Of a DNA stretch of 64,000 nt, positions 26,991 through 35,819 are shown piece after piece. This DNA comes from Sinorhizobium sp. 8-89 (GTDB lineage: Bacteria > Pseudomonadota > Alphaproteobacteria > Rhizobiales > Rhizobiaceae): assembly GCF_030124325.1 (NCBI RefSeq), contig NZ_JASKLR010000015.1, positions 56,649-120,648 on the forward strand. Reading direction: 5' to 3'. The notes beneath the pieces were generated by a model. It ran no database searches. It was not told where the DNA came from and saw only the letters and a list, made by a program, of their open reading frames with translations. Numbering within the stretch: position 1 is the first letter of the stretch; the number at the start of each line of letters is the position of its first letter. The translations under genes were made by a program, and so were the position numbers.

Positions 26991-27308
26991 AATGCAGGAT
27001 TGGAACGCCTATCGCCACGCATTGATTGGCCGTGTTGGCGACTTCGCCAAGCTCAGCCCGGACGTGCTGTCTGAACCAGATTGAGGGCAGCGGCAACAAG
27101 ACCGGGAAGCTCGAGCCGAAGATGCACAAGATTATCGCACTCGCCGTTACGGTCACCACGCGTTGCGACGGCTGCATCGCCGTACATTCCAAAAAGGCGA
27201 TCCAGTTGGGTGCGGCCGAGGGCGAGATCGCCGAGGCGGCGTCGCGATAGCGCTCAATGCGGATGCTACGCTGATCTATACGGCACGCGTGTTGCCATCA
27301 CAAGGTGA
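26983..27308 (+). pseudogene. AhpD-like carboxymuconolactone decarboxylase family, frameshifted (copy 1)
   Basis: MDTMQDWNAYRHALIGRVGDFAKLSPDVL is followed in another frame by LNQIEGSGNKTGKLEPKMH, ALAVTVTTRCDGCIAVHSKKA (CxxC...H alkylhydroperoxidase motif) and GEIAEAA, then GVAIALNADATLIYTARVL after a second shift near 27240. A short deletion and two shifts make it inactive. A second broken copy lies at 43818-44163, also close to a TetR gene. Confidence 0.8.
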
Positions 27309-27403
27309 TGCTTCAAGACGGGCGCGTGCTGTTTGACCTCGCCCGTTGTGACAAGCCCTTTCTTTGACGAGACTGGCAACTAGTCGATATCTCTTGGCAC
27401 ACC

Positions 27404-27436
27404 GTTGAAATACGGTCAATTCGCAATGCGCTAAAC
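27404..27436 (+). promoter_or_regulatory. AraC-regulon element upstream of the molybdopterin oxidoreductase gene
   Basis: A 33-bp block CCGTTGAAATAC...ATGCGCTAA matches 30762-30794 at 26 of 33 positions. It ends 95 bp before the ATG at 27532, a similar distance as the second copy to its gene (86 bp). It is probably the binding site of the AraC regulator encoded at 29891-30718. Confidence 0.65.
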
Positions 27437-27531
27437 TAACCCGGCATGGCGGTCGCGGATGAAGTACATAGCTTTCACCTCCGGTCGCCCTTGGACAGCG
27501 TCACAGCCAGATCGGAAAAAGGGAGGTCCCT

Positions 27532-29853
27532 ATGCTCGAATCAATCGCTACCGACGAACCGGATCAGGCTGAGTCCCGCTTTCGTCCCCACACCTCGCAT
27601 TGGGGCGTGTTTTCGGCCCGGATGAGCGGCGATCAGCTCGAGGTCAGGCCGCATCCGGGTGATCCTGACCCGAACGAGATCATCCAGAATTTTCCCGCGG
27701 CACTCCGCCATCGTGCCCGCATCGCGCAGCCGATGGTGCGCAAGGGCTGGCTGGAGCACGGCCCAGGTCCGGATGATCGACGCGGGCGCGACGAATTCGT
27801 GCCCGTAACGTGGGCAACGGCGCTCGACCTGCTCGGCAAAGAGCTCGTCCGCGTCCGCGATGGCTCCGGCCCCGGCGCTATCTTCGGCGGTTCCTATGGA
27901 TGGTCAAGCGCCGGCCGTTTCCACCACGCCCAGAGTCAGATCCACCGCTTTCTCAATGTTGCCTGTGGCGGCTATGTGCGTTCGGTCACCAGCTATTCAT
28001 CCGGCTCCTCGCAGGTTCTGATCCCGCATATCATCGGCGATCACGAGGGTCTGACCAAACGCAACGTCTCCTGGGAGCAGATTGCTGAGCATAGCGAAAT
28101 CGTCGTCGCCTTCGGCGGCATGGCACTCAAGAATTCGATGGTTGCCGGCGGCAACGTCAGCAAACATGTCGAGCGCGGCGCCATGCAGCGCGCGGCCGAT
28201 CGCGGCTGCAGTTTCGTGCTGGTCAGCCCTTTGCGGTCCGACCTGCCGGACGAGGCGCACGCCGAATGGATCTCTTGCGTGCCCGGCAGCGACACCGCAT
28301 TGATGATGGCCATCGTCTACACGCTTGTTGTCGAAGGCAAGCACGACCACGCTTTCCTTGAACGTTACACCTCGGGCTGGCCGATCTTCGAGCGCTACTT
28401 GCTCGGAGAGGTGGACGGCCAGCCGAAGGATGCCGAGTGGGCGGCGGCCCTTACTGGAGTGCCGGCTGACGAGATCGTCGTGCTCGCCAGGCGCTTGGCA
28501 GGCAAACGCGCGCTGATCGTCATCTCGCATTCGCTGCAGCGCGCCGAACATGGTGAGCAACCGGTCTGGATGGGGATGGTGCTTGCCGCTGCGCTTGGTC
28601 AGATCGGACTGCCCGGTGGCGGCTACGGCTATGCGCTTGGCGCGATCGCGTATTACGGGCGCCGTTACAACGCCGTGCCGATCCCGACGCTGTCACAGGG
28701 GCGCAATGGTGTCAGCGACTTCATCCCTGTCGCGCGCATTGCGGACATGCTGCTTCATCCCGGTGAGACCTATCGCTTCAACGGCGAAACCCGGACCTAT
28801 CCCGAGGTCAAGCTCGTCTATTGGGCCGGCGGCAACCCCTTCCATCATCACCAGGACCTCAACCGCCTGCGCAAGGCCTTCGCTCGCCTGGACACACTGG
28901 TCGTCCACGAACTTGCCTGGACGGCGACCGCGCGCCATGCCGATTTTGTCCTGCCGTGCACAATGACGCTCGAGCGCGAGGACATCGGCGCCAACTCCAA
29001 CGATCCGCTGCTTGTGCCGATGCATCCTGTCGCGGCCCCTTATGGCGAAGCACGCGACGACTACGCCATCTTCGCCGATCTTGCCGAGCGGCTCGGCGCG
29101 CGCGATGCCTTCACGGAAGGCCGCAGCGTCCGGCAATGGCTGGAGCACCTCTATGAGCAGACCCGCGTGGGGCTCGCGGAGAAGGGTCTGCCGGCGCCAA
29201 GCTTCGCAGAATTCTGGGCAGGCGAGGGATGCCTCATTCCGCAGCAGCCGGATGATGGCGGTTATCTGCGGGCTTTTCGCAACGATCCCGACGCCAATCC
29301 GCTACCGACACCAAGCGGCAAGCTGCAGATCTATTCCGAAACGATCGCGAGCTTTGGAGAGGCCGATTGTCCAGGACATCCCACTTGGCTCGGCTCCGTC
29401 TATGTTCCGACGGAGACGACGCCCTTCGTGCTGATCTCCAACCAGCCGCGCACCCGGCTGCACAGCCAGCTCGATTTCGGCGGCCACAGCATTGCCTCGA
29501 AGCATCGTGGCCGCGAGGTGGCGACGATGCATCCCGAGGATGCGGCGGCGCGCGCTATCTGCGAGGGTGATATCATCACGTTGTCGAATGAGCGCGGCGC
29601 CTGCCTTGCCGCCGTTACCCTTTCGGACGGCGTCCGGCGCGGCGTCATCCAGCTTGCGACCGGCGCATGGTATGATCCGGCCGATCCAAATGAGGAGAAG
29701 CCGCTCTGCGTGCACGGCAATCCGAATGTGCTCACCCGGGATATTGGCACCTCGGCCCTGGCACAGGGCTGTTCGGGCCAACTGACGAATGTTCGGGTCG
29801 AGCGCTTCGACAGAAACCTCCCAGAAATCCGCGCCTTCGATCCGCCGGTCTGA
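27532..29853 (+). CDS. BisC/TorZ-type molybdopterin S- or N-oxide reductase
   Basis: A protein of 773 aa. It has the DMSO-reductase-family fold with GGSYGWSSAGRFHHAQ (about 119-134, serine Mo-ligand type), WAGGNPFHHHQD, TMTLEREDIGAN, and C-terminal ISNQPRTRLHSQLD and VHGNPNVLTRDIGTS for the second pterin. There is no twin-arginine leader and no N-terminal 4Fe-4S cysteines, so it should be cytoplasmic like BisC, which reduces biotin or methionine sulfoxide. GGGAGG stands 5 bp before the ATG at 27532. It is followed by a convergent AraC regulator gene. The substrate is not determined; a sulfoxide would fit the C-S lyase and amino-acid importer downstream. Confidence 0.85.
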   Translation: MLESIATDEPDQAESRFRPHTSHWGVFSARMSGDQLEVRPHPGDPDPNEIIQNFPAALRHRARIAQPMVRKGWLEHGPGPDDRRGRDEFVPVTWATALDLLGKELVRVRDGSGPGAIFGGSYGWSSAGRFHHAQSQIHRFLNVACGGYVRSVTSYSSGSSQVLIPHIIGDHEGLTKRNVSWEQIAEHSEIVVAFGGMALKNSMVAGGNVSKHVERGAMQRAADRGCSFVLVSPLRSDLPDEAHAEWISCVPGSDTALMMAIVYTLVVEGKHDHAFLERYTSGWPIFERYLLGEVDGQPKDAEWAAALTGVPADEIVVLARRLAGKRALIVISHSLQRAEHGEQPVWMGMVLAAALGQIGLPGGGYGYALGAIAYYGRRYNAVPIPTLSQGRNGVSDFIPVARIADMLLHPGETYRFNGETRTYPEVKLVYWAGGNPFHHHQDLNRLRKAFARLDTLVVHELAWTATARHADFVLPCTMTLEREDIGANSNDPLLVPMHPVAAPYGEARDDYAIFADLAERLGARDAFTEGRSVRQWLEHLYEQTRVGLAEKGLPAPSFAEFWAGEGCLIPQQPDDGGYLRAFRNDPDANPLPTPSGKLQIYSETIASFGEADCPGHPTWLGSVYVPTETTPFVLISNQPRTRLHSQLDFGGHSIASKHRGREVATMHPEDAAARAICEGDIITLSNERGACLAAVTLSDGVRRGVIQLATGAWYDPADPNEEKPLCVHGNPNVLTRDIGTSALAQGCSGQLTNVRVERFDRNLPEIRAFDPPV

Positions 29854-29890
29854 TTTGCGGCCATCGGCGAGCCCCATCCAGGCGTCGTCC

Positions 29891-30718
29891 CTAGTTACGA
29901 GCCTTGGGTACGGCGCCATCAGTCGGCGAGCCGTCCGCGGTGAGATGCCTGCGCATATAGGCCTGCGGGCTGCTGCCCATCTCCGTGCGGAAGGCAAAGA
30001 CGAAGGCGGAAGTCGAGCCGTAACCAAGCTCCATCGCCACCTGGGTGACGCCGAGTCCACCGCCCAAGAGCTCGATCGACCGGAAGAGCCGCAGGCGCCG
30101 CCGCCACGAGCGCAGGCTCATGCCCAGTTCCGTGTTGAAGCGGCGCGCCAATGTTCGCGGCGACATATTCAGCACCTCGCCCCATTCTTCGGGGCTTCTG
30201 TCATGGGTCGGGTCGAGATAGAGCGCCTCGCACAACTTGGTCAAAGCTGCGCTTTTCGGCCAGGGCAATGCCGAGGGCAGGGGCTGTACCCGCACAAGCT
30301 GGTCGAGAATGAGTGTCGTTACCCGGCTCGAATAGCCGTCGTGGTCTTCCTGACCCTCGAGTTCCGTGGCCTCGATGATCAGAGCCTGCAGCAAGGGCGA
30401 CATCATGAAGATCGTCGGGACCGTCGGGCGGTTGGCTCCGGCTTCATCGGCAATCCATAGACTGCGAAACACGGCGCCCAAGAGCGACCCGACCCGGTGC
30501 ACGACGCCGGTCGGCAGCCAAACGGCCTGATCCGGCGTGATCACGAAAGATTCCGCTTCCGTATAGACCGTCAGCACGCCGGAGATTGCATAGACCAGCT
30601 GGTGCCAGGTGTGCGAGTGCTCCGGAAAGTAATGGCGCGCGGGGATTGATTGCGCGCGCACCGTGATGGGCTCAGGAGGACGAAGTCCCGAAGGCGTCGT
30701 AATCGGCTGCCAGTTCAT
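29891..30718 (-). CDS. AraC-family regulator with N-terminal cupin
   Basis: A protein of 275 aa. The N-terminal cupin (PARHYFPEHSHTWHQLVYAISG, WLPTGVVHRVG) is the type found in Bacillus YbfI-like and rhizobial regulators. The C-terminal double helix-turn-helix has ALYLDPTHDRSPEEW, NMSPRTLARRFNTELGMSLRSWRRRLRL and VAMELGYGSTSAFVFAFRTEMGSSP. It is transcribed away from the MFS gene at 30881. The repeated 33-bp elements at 27404 and 30762 are probably its sites, the second lying in the shared divergent promoter. Confidence 0.87.
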   Translation of the reverse strand: MNWQPITTPSGLRPPEPITVRAQSIPARHYFPEHSHTWHQLVYAISGVLTVYTEAESFVITPDQAVWLPTGVVHRVGSLLGAVFRSLWIADEAGANRPTVPTIFMMSPLLQALIIEATELEGQEDHDGYSSRVTTLILDQLVRVQPLPSALPWPKSAALTKLCEALYLDPTHDRSPEEWGEVLNMSPRTLARRFNTELGMSLRSWRRRLRLFRSIELLGGGLGVTQVAMELGYGSTSAFVFAFRTEMGSSPQAYMRRHLTADGSPTDGAVPKARN

Positions 30719-30761
30719 GGTGATGCTCCACTTTGGCGGCTATTCTATACGGATTGTCAGT

Positions 30762-30794
30762 CCGTTGAAATACAGCCAAATGTCATTGCGCTAA
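30762..30794. promoter_or_regulatory. AraC-regulon element in the araC-MFS divergent promoter
   Basis: This is the second copy of the 33-bp block at 27404. Identical parts are CCGTTGAAATAC and TGCGCTAA; seven positions differ between. It sits 86 bp before the MFS start and about 44 bp before the AraC start on the other strand. Confidence 0.65.
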
Positions 30795-30880
30795 CTTGCC
30801 CTCACATCAACTGCCAGACGCCTTTCGACCGACGTGGACCCTTCACGCCGGATCCATGTCCTCATGCCCAGTGAAGCCGA

Positions 30881-32101
30881 ATGTCAGAAGTCATCGCAGA
30901 AAAAGTGCTCGAAACGCCCTCATACTACGACGCCGCGCGCGCAAACCTTGCGAGGCTGACGATTGCGCAGGCACTGGGCGGCGCGAACTCGGCGGTGGTC
31001 TATTCCACCGGAGCGATCGTCGGCAACACGCTCGCGCCCACCCCGGCACTCGCCACCATGCCGATATCGATGTTCGTCGTCGGAATGGCGCTCTCGACAC
31101 TGCCCGCGGGCGTGATCGCGCAACGTTACGGTCGCCGTACGGCTTTTCTGGTTGGAACGAGCTGTGGTGTGCTCGTCGGTATTCTGGCGGCGATCGCGGT
31201 GGTGATCGGTTCCTTCTGGCTCTACTGCGCCGCAACGCTCTTCGGCGGCGCCTATGCCGCGGTGGTACTTTCCTTCCGCTTCGCGGCGGCCGACTGCGTT
31301 CCGGCTGAACGGCGCCCGCGTGCATTGTCCCTCGTCATGGCCGGCGGTGTCCTGGCCGGTGTGATCGGGCCGCAACTCGTCAATCATACCATGTATCTCT
31401 GGACGCCACACCTGTTCGCGGCGAGCTACCTTGCCCAGGCGGCCGTGGCGGCGCTTTCGGCTCTGCTGCTGATCGGCGTTCGGCTTCCGACGCCGACCAA
31501 GGTAGAGGCTGCAGGCGGCCGCCCCCTTGGTGTGATTGCCCGCCAGCCGCGCTTCGTCACGGCTGTGATCTGCGGGGTCGTCTCCTACCTGCTCATGAAC
31601 TTTCTGATGACCGCGGCACCCTTGGCGATGCAGCTCTGCGGTCTGAGCCAAGAGTCCTCCAACCTCGCCATTCAGTGGCATGTGGTTGCCATGTATGCCC
31701 CGAGTTTCTTCACCGGGCGTTTGATCACCCGTTTCGGTGCAGCCAGCGTGGTCATGACCGGCCTTGTGTTGACGGGCATCTCCGCAGCCGTCGGGCTGAC
31801 GGGGGTCGATGTGGCGCATTTCTGGATCACCCTCATCGTACTCGGTGTCGGCTGGAACTTCGGTTTTCTCGGTGCGTCCGCCCTGGTGCTCGAATGCCAC
31901 CGTCCCGAGGAGAAGGCGCGCGTGCAGTCGCTCAACGACTTTGCCGTGTTCGGAACGATGACCCTCGGCTCGTTCCTCTCCGGGGGGCTGCTGACGGCCT
32001 ACGGCTGGAACACCATCCTCGCGCTGTCCTTCATTCCCCTCGTGCTGGCCCTTCTCGCACTCGGCGGGACCTATGTGCGCGGTGCGCCGGGGGCGCGATG
32101 A
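30881..32101 (+). CDS. MFS transporter
   Basis: A protein of 406 aa with about 12 hydrophobic segments. The motif after the second helix is AQRYGRRTAFLVG, the MFS loop 2-3 signature in variant form. The start at 30881 has GAAGCCGAATG upstream with no strong ribosome site. The stop overlaps the region 30 bp before the enolase-family gene, so the two are likely co-transcribed. Export or uptake of the compound processed by the following enzymes is possible; direction and substrate cannot be read from sequence. Confidence 0.82.
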   Translation: MSEVIAEKVLETPSYYDAARANLARLTIAQALGGANSAVVYSTGAIVGNTLAPTPALATMPISMFVVGMALSTLPAGVIAQRYGRRTAFLVGTSCGVLVGILAAIAVVIGSFWLYCAATLFGGAYAAVVLSFRFAAADCVPAERRPRALSLVMAGGVLAGVIGPQLVNHTMYLWTPHLFAASYLAQAAVAALSALLLIGVRLPTPTKVEAAGGRPLGVIARQPRFVTAVICGVVSYLLMNFLMTAAPLAMQLCGLSQESSNLAIQWHVVAMYAPSFFTGRLITRFGAASVVMTGLVLTGISAAVGLTGVDVAHFWITLIVLGVGWNFGFLGASALVLECHRPEEKARVQSLNDFAVFGTMTLGSFLSGGLLTAYGWNTILALSFIPLVLALLALGGTYVRGAPGAR

Positions 32102-32138
32102 CTGAGCAACCGGATGAAACCTGGCAGGAGTGGTCGCA

Positions 32139-33326
32139 ATGAAAGTAACCAAAGTCGAGACGCTGGAAATCGACCTCTCCGGAGAAAACGGCATCGCGCT
32201 CTGGCGTCCCATTTTCGCGCGGATCCACACCGATGCGGGCATCACCGGACTCGGCGAGGCTTCGCTGGCGTTCGGCACGGCGTCCGAAGCGGTCGGGCCG
32301 ATGATCCGCAAGCTCGCCGAGCGTTTCGTGTTAGGGCATGACCCGAACGACACCGAAACCGTGTGGGAGCAGATGCTGCGCCAATCGTTCTGGGCGCAAG
32401 GTGGCGGACCGGTGATCTTTGGCGCCATGAGCGCGCTCGATGCGGGCCTTTGGGACATTAAGGGAAAGGCCGCCGGGCTGCCGGTGCACCGCCTGCTGGG
32501 GGCGAAGACGCCAGACCCGCTTCGCTGCTATGCCAGCCAATTGCATTTCGGCTGGGAGGCGGAGCACAGGATGCACGATGATCCCGCCGAATATCGTGAA
32601 ACCGCGCGACGAGTGCGGGAGGAAGGCTATGACTGCGTCAAGCTGTGCCCGGTCTATGTCGCGGCAGGTGGCGGACGTGCACGGCATCGCAGCCTTCTGA
32701 CACCGCAAAACCGCAAGCTGGCGCAGGCGCGAATGGAAGCCGTCCGGGAGGGGATTGGGTCGGACGTCGATATCATCATCGAATTGAACGGGCTCACCTC
32801 GACCGCGTCCGCACTTCAGATCGCGAATATGTTCGCCGAATTCGGCGTCCTGTTCATCGAGGAACCAACCCATTACAACAGCCCCGAAGCCCACCTGAAG
32901 GTAGCGTCGCGCTCCCCGATCGCGATGGCGACCGGGGAGCGACTCTACACGCGTTGGGGCTTCCTGCCCTACCTGCAGGCCGGCGCCATCGACATGATCC
33001 AGCCCGATATCGGCCTCGTCGGTGGGATTTCCGAAGGCATGAAGATCGCGCATCTCGCGCATGCCTATGACGTCGGTGTCCAGGCGCATGTCTGCGGCTC
33101 ACCGCTCTCGACGGCAATCGCGCTCCAGTTCGAAGCGGCCATCCCCAATTTCGAGATCCACGAGCACCACACCTTTGCGCTCAAATCCTGCAATCGCGAC
33201 CTGTTCGAGGAAGACCTCCAGCCGGTCGATGGCCGGTTGGCGGTGCCGACGTTGCCGGGTTTCGGGATGACGCTGAGGAAGGATGCCGAGGCGCGCATGG
33301 AAATAGCCGCGGTCAGCCTGAAATAG
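32139..33326 (+). CDS. Mandelate racemase/muconate lactonizing enzyme family (sugar acid dehydratase-like)
   Basis: A protein of 395 aa from ATG 32139, preceded by AGGAG at 32126; an upstream in-frame GTG at 32130 lies inside that site. Enolase-superfamily elements: YDCVKLCPVY (Lys region), IIIELNG, FIEEPTHYNSPE and QPDIGLVGGISEG (three metal ligands), and VCGSPLSTA with the C-terminal catalytic part. The closest group is the galactonate/mannonate dehydratase-like (RspA/DgoD) branch. The substrate is probably a sugar acid or an amino-acid-derived acid. It sits between MFS and ABC transporter genes on the same strand. Confidence 0.83.
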   Translation: MKVTKVETLEIDLSGENGIALWRPIFARIHTDAGITGLGEASLAFGTASEAVGPMIRKLAERFVLGHDPNDTETVWEQMLRQSFWAQGGGPVIFGAMSALDAGLWDIKGKAAGLPVHRLLGAKTPDPLRCYASQLHFGWEAEHRMHDDPAEYRETARRVREEGYDCVKLCPVYVAAGGGRARHRSLLTPQNRKLAQARMEAVREGIGSDVDIIIELNGLTSTASALQIANMFAEFGVLFIEEPTHYNSPEAHLKVASRSPIAMATGERLYTRWGFLPYLQAGAIDMIQPDIGLVGGISEGMKIAHLAHAYDVGVQAHVCGSPLSTAIALQFEAAIPNFEIHEHHTFALKSCNRDLFEEDLQPVDGRLAVPTLPGFGMTLRKDAEARMEIAAVSLK

Positions 33327-33417
33327 GCGATGCGGCAAGAAAAAACAGGAAGAATGAACAGAACTCAGAAACAGCACTCAAATTCAGTTTAGGCAACAAA
33401 ACCAATGGGGAACGAAA

Positions 33418-34434
33418 ATGAAGAAATCTCTATTCCTGGCAACGCTCGGCGTAGTTGCTCTTCTGTCCGGTACCGCTACGGCGGGCACGCTCGATGAGGT
33501 GAAGGCGCGCGGCAAACTCAACTGCGGCGTCAGCTCGGGTACGGCGGGTTTTTCCACTCCCGATGCCAAGGGCGTCTGGCAGGGCTTCGACGTCGCATTC
33601 TGCCGGGCCGTCGCCGCAGCCGTGCTCGGCGATCCGATGAAGGTCGAGTTTGTGCCGACCACCGGACAGACCCGATTTACTGCCCTTGCCTCCGGCGAGA
33701 TCGATGTGCTGTCGCGGGCGACCACCTGGACCTTTTCGCGCGACACCGACCTGAAGCTCACCTTCGCCGGCACCAACTTCTACGACGGGCAGGCCTTCCT
33801 GGTGAAGAAGGAACTTGGCGTGTCTTCCGCCAAGGATCTCAACGGCGCCACTGTCTGTATCCAGTCCGGCACCACCACCGAGCTCAATCTCGCGGAATAT
33901 TTCCGCATCAACAAGATGAGCTATGAACCGGTACCGGTCGATTCTAGCGCCGAAGGCGAGCGCCAGTATCAGGCAGGGGCTTGTGACGTCTACACGAGCG
34001 ACGGCTCCAACCTCGCCTCCGTCCGCGCCAGCTTCAAGAACCCGCCGGACCACGTCATCCTCCCCGAGATCATTTCCAAGGAACCGCTTGGACCGATCGT
34101 TCGCCAGGGGGACGAGCAGTGGGCGGATATCGTGCACTGGACGCTAAGCGCGCTGTTCGCCGCCGAGGAACTCGGCGTGACCAAGGCCAATGCCGACCAG
34201 CTTGCAGATGGCTCGGACAATCCGGAAATCAACCGGCTTCTCGGCAAGGAAGGTGACCTCGGCAAGATGCTGGGGCTTGATGCCGACTGGGCCAGGCGCG
34301 CCATCGCGGCCGGCGGAAACTACGGTGAGATCTTCGCTACCAACCTCGGAGACCAAACGCCGATCCGCCTGGAGCGCGGGCTCAACGCGCTCTGGACCAA
34401 GGGCGGCCTGATGTACGCGCAGCCGTTCCGGTGA
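33418..34434 (+). CDS. aapJ: General amino-acid ABC transporter, periplasmic binding protein
   Basis: A protein of 338 aa with a clear signal peptide (MKKSLFLATLGVVALLSGTA, cleavage after ATA near residue 22). GTLDEVKARGKLNCGVSSG, PTTGQTRFTALASGEIDVLSR and GDLGKMLGLDADWARRAI are typical of AapJ/BztA, the broad-range L-amino-acid binding protein of rhizobia. GGGGAACG precedes the ATG. It is followed by two permease genes and an ATPase gene in the aapJQMP order. This is likely a paralogue beside a chromosomal aap operon; its specificity may differ. Confidence 0.9.
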   Translation: MKKSLFLATLGVVALLSGTATAGTLDEVKARGKLNCGVSSGTAGFSTPDAKGVWQGFDVAFCRAVAAAVLGDPMKVEFVPTTGQTRFTALASGEIDVLSRATTWTFSRDTDLKLTFAGTNFYDGQAFLVKKELGVSSAKDLNGATVCIQSGTTTELNLAEYFRINKMSYEPVPVDSSAEGERQYQAGACDVYTSDGSNLASVRASFKNPPDHVILPEIISKEPLGPIVRQGDEQWADIVHWTLSALFAAEELGVTKANADQLADGSDNPEINRLLGKEGDLGKMLGLDADWARRAIAAGGNYGEIFATNLGDQTPIRLERGLNALWTKGGLMYAQPFR

Positions 34435-34555
34435 GAACTCCTTGAGGCGCGCGGTTTGAAGACGGCGCGCCATTCCTGACAAAACGCATGACCGCGCTGC
34501 ATCCCGCCGTCACCGGCATGGGGAATGCTGCAACGTACTTGCAGGGATTTCGCCA

Positions 34556-35818
34556 ATGGCAAACGCACTCACATTTCCGACGCGGGAGCCGCACCAGGCT
34601 TTTCGTCTGAGCATGCTGCTCAACGATAGCCGGTATCGCTCCTATACGATCCAGATCTTCGTTCTGATGTGCCTCATGCTGGGGATCGCGTGGCTGGCGG
34701 ACAACACGGTTCGTAACCTGGCGCTCCTGGGCAAGGATTTCTCCTTCTCCTTTCTGTGGAGCACCGCCGGCTACGACATCAACCAGCGGCTCATCGCTTA
34801 CGACACGCAGATGACCCACGGCCGTGCCGCCCTCGTGGGGCTTTTGAATACCGTCGTCCTGGCTGTCCTGTCCTGCGTCCTGGCAACGATCATCGGCGTG
34901 ATTGCAGGTGTGCTGCGGCTTTCAGGCAACCCGATCGTGGCGCGGCTGATGACCGTCTATGTCGAGCTCTTCCGCAATATTCCGCTGCTGCTCTGGATCC
35001 TCGTCTTCGGTGCGATCATGAGTGAAGCCGTGCCGGCGCCGAACGCCTTCAAGGGAGAGAATGCTACGGCAAGCATGATCTTCGGCGCGGTGGCAATTAC
35101 CAATCGCGGTGTGTTCATTCCCGAGCCGCTGTTTGCCCGTGATCTCGGTACGCTCAATCTCGGAATCGTTGAGCCCAGCCTGAACGCTCTTGTAATCCTG
35201 TTAGTCGTCATCGGGTGTGTCCTCGTCAATCGGGCGCTGATGCGCCGTGCCAGCCAAGTGCAGAGCCAGACCGGCATCAGGCCCGCGACCTGGTGGAAGA
35301 GCGCCATCATCCTCGCCGCCCCACCACTTCTCTTGCTCTGGGCATTCGGCTTTTATCTTGGCTATCCCGAACTGCGTGGCTTCAATTTCCAGGGCGGATT
35401 GCAGCTTCGAAATTCGCTGATCGCAATGTGGCTCGGGCTCAGCATCTACACCGGCGCCTTCATTGCCGAGAATGTGCGTGCAGGCATCCTGGCCATCTCG
35501 AGAGGGCAAACCGAAGCCGCCCATGCACTCGGCCTTCGGCCCGGCAAGACGATGCGTCTGGTGATCCTGCCGCAGGCGCTGCGGGTCATCGTGCCCCCCT
35601 TGATCTCGCAATATCTCAATATCACCAAGAACACGTCGCTCGGCTTGGCGGTCGGTTACATGGACCTGCGATCGACGCTCGGCGGGATCACCATCAACCA
35701 GACCGGCCGCGAACTCGAAGGCATGCTGCTCATCATGCTGATCTACCTGTCGCTGAGCCTCATCATCTCCGGGTCGATGAACGTCTACAATGCCCGCGTC
35801 GGGCTGAAGGAGCGTTGA
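34556..35818 (+). CDS. aapQ: Amino-acid ABC transporter permease, AapQ-like
   Basis: A protein of 420 aa, inner membrane. It has a hydrophobic N-terminus (IFVLMCLMLGIAWLA) and the HisM-type core with YVELFRNIPLLLWIL and, later, GRGQTEAAHALGLRPG, the EAA loop that docks the ATPase, followed by KNTSLGLAVGYMDL. The long loop between the halves is typical of AapQ (about 400 aa). One base separates its stop from aapM. Confidence 0.9.
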   Translation: MANALTFPTREPHQAFRLSMLLNDSRYRSYTIQIFVLMCLMLGIAWLADNTVRNLALLGKDFSFSFLWSTAGYDINQRLIAYDTQMTHGRAALVGLLNTVVLAVLSCVLATIIGVIAGVLRLSGNPIVARLMTVYVELFRNIPLLLWILVFGAIMSEAVPAPNAFKGENATASMIFGAVAITNRGVFIPEPLFARDLGTLNLGIVEPSLNALVILLVVIGCVLVNRALMRRASQVQSQTGIRPATWWKSAIILAAPPLLLLWAFGFYLGYPELRGFNFQGGLQLRNSLIAMWLGLSIYTGAFIAENVRAGILAISRGQTEAAHALGLRPGKTMRLVILPQALRVIVPPLISQYLNITKNTSLGLAVGYMDLRSTLGGITINQTGRELEGMLLIMLIYLSLSLIISGSMNVYNARVGLKER

Positions 35819-35819
35819 T

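Noticed and set aside
30920..32458. A 512-codon minus-strand frame across the MFS and enolase genes
   Set aside because: Spans two real genes in antisense and reads as Arg/Gly/His-rich sequence.
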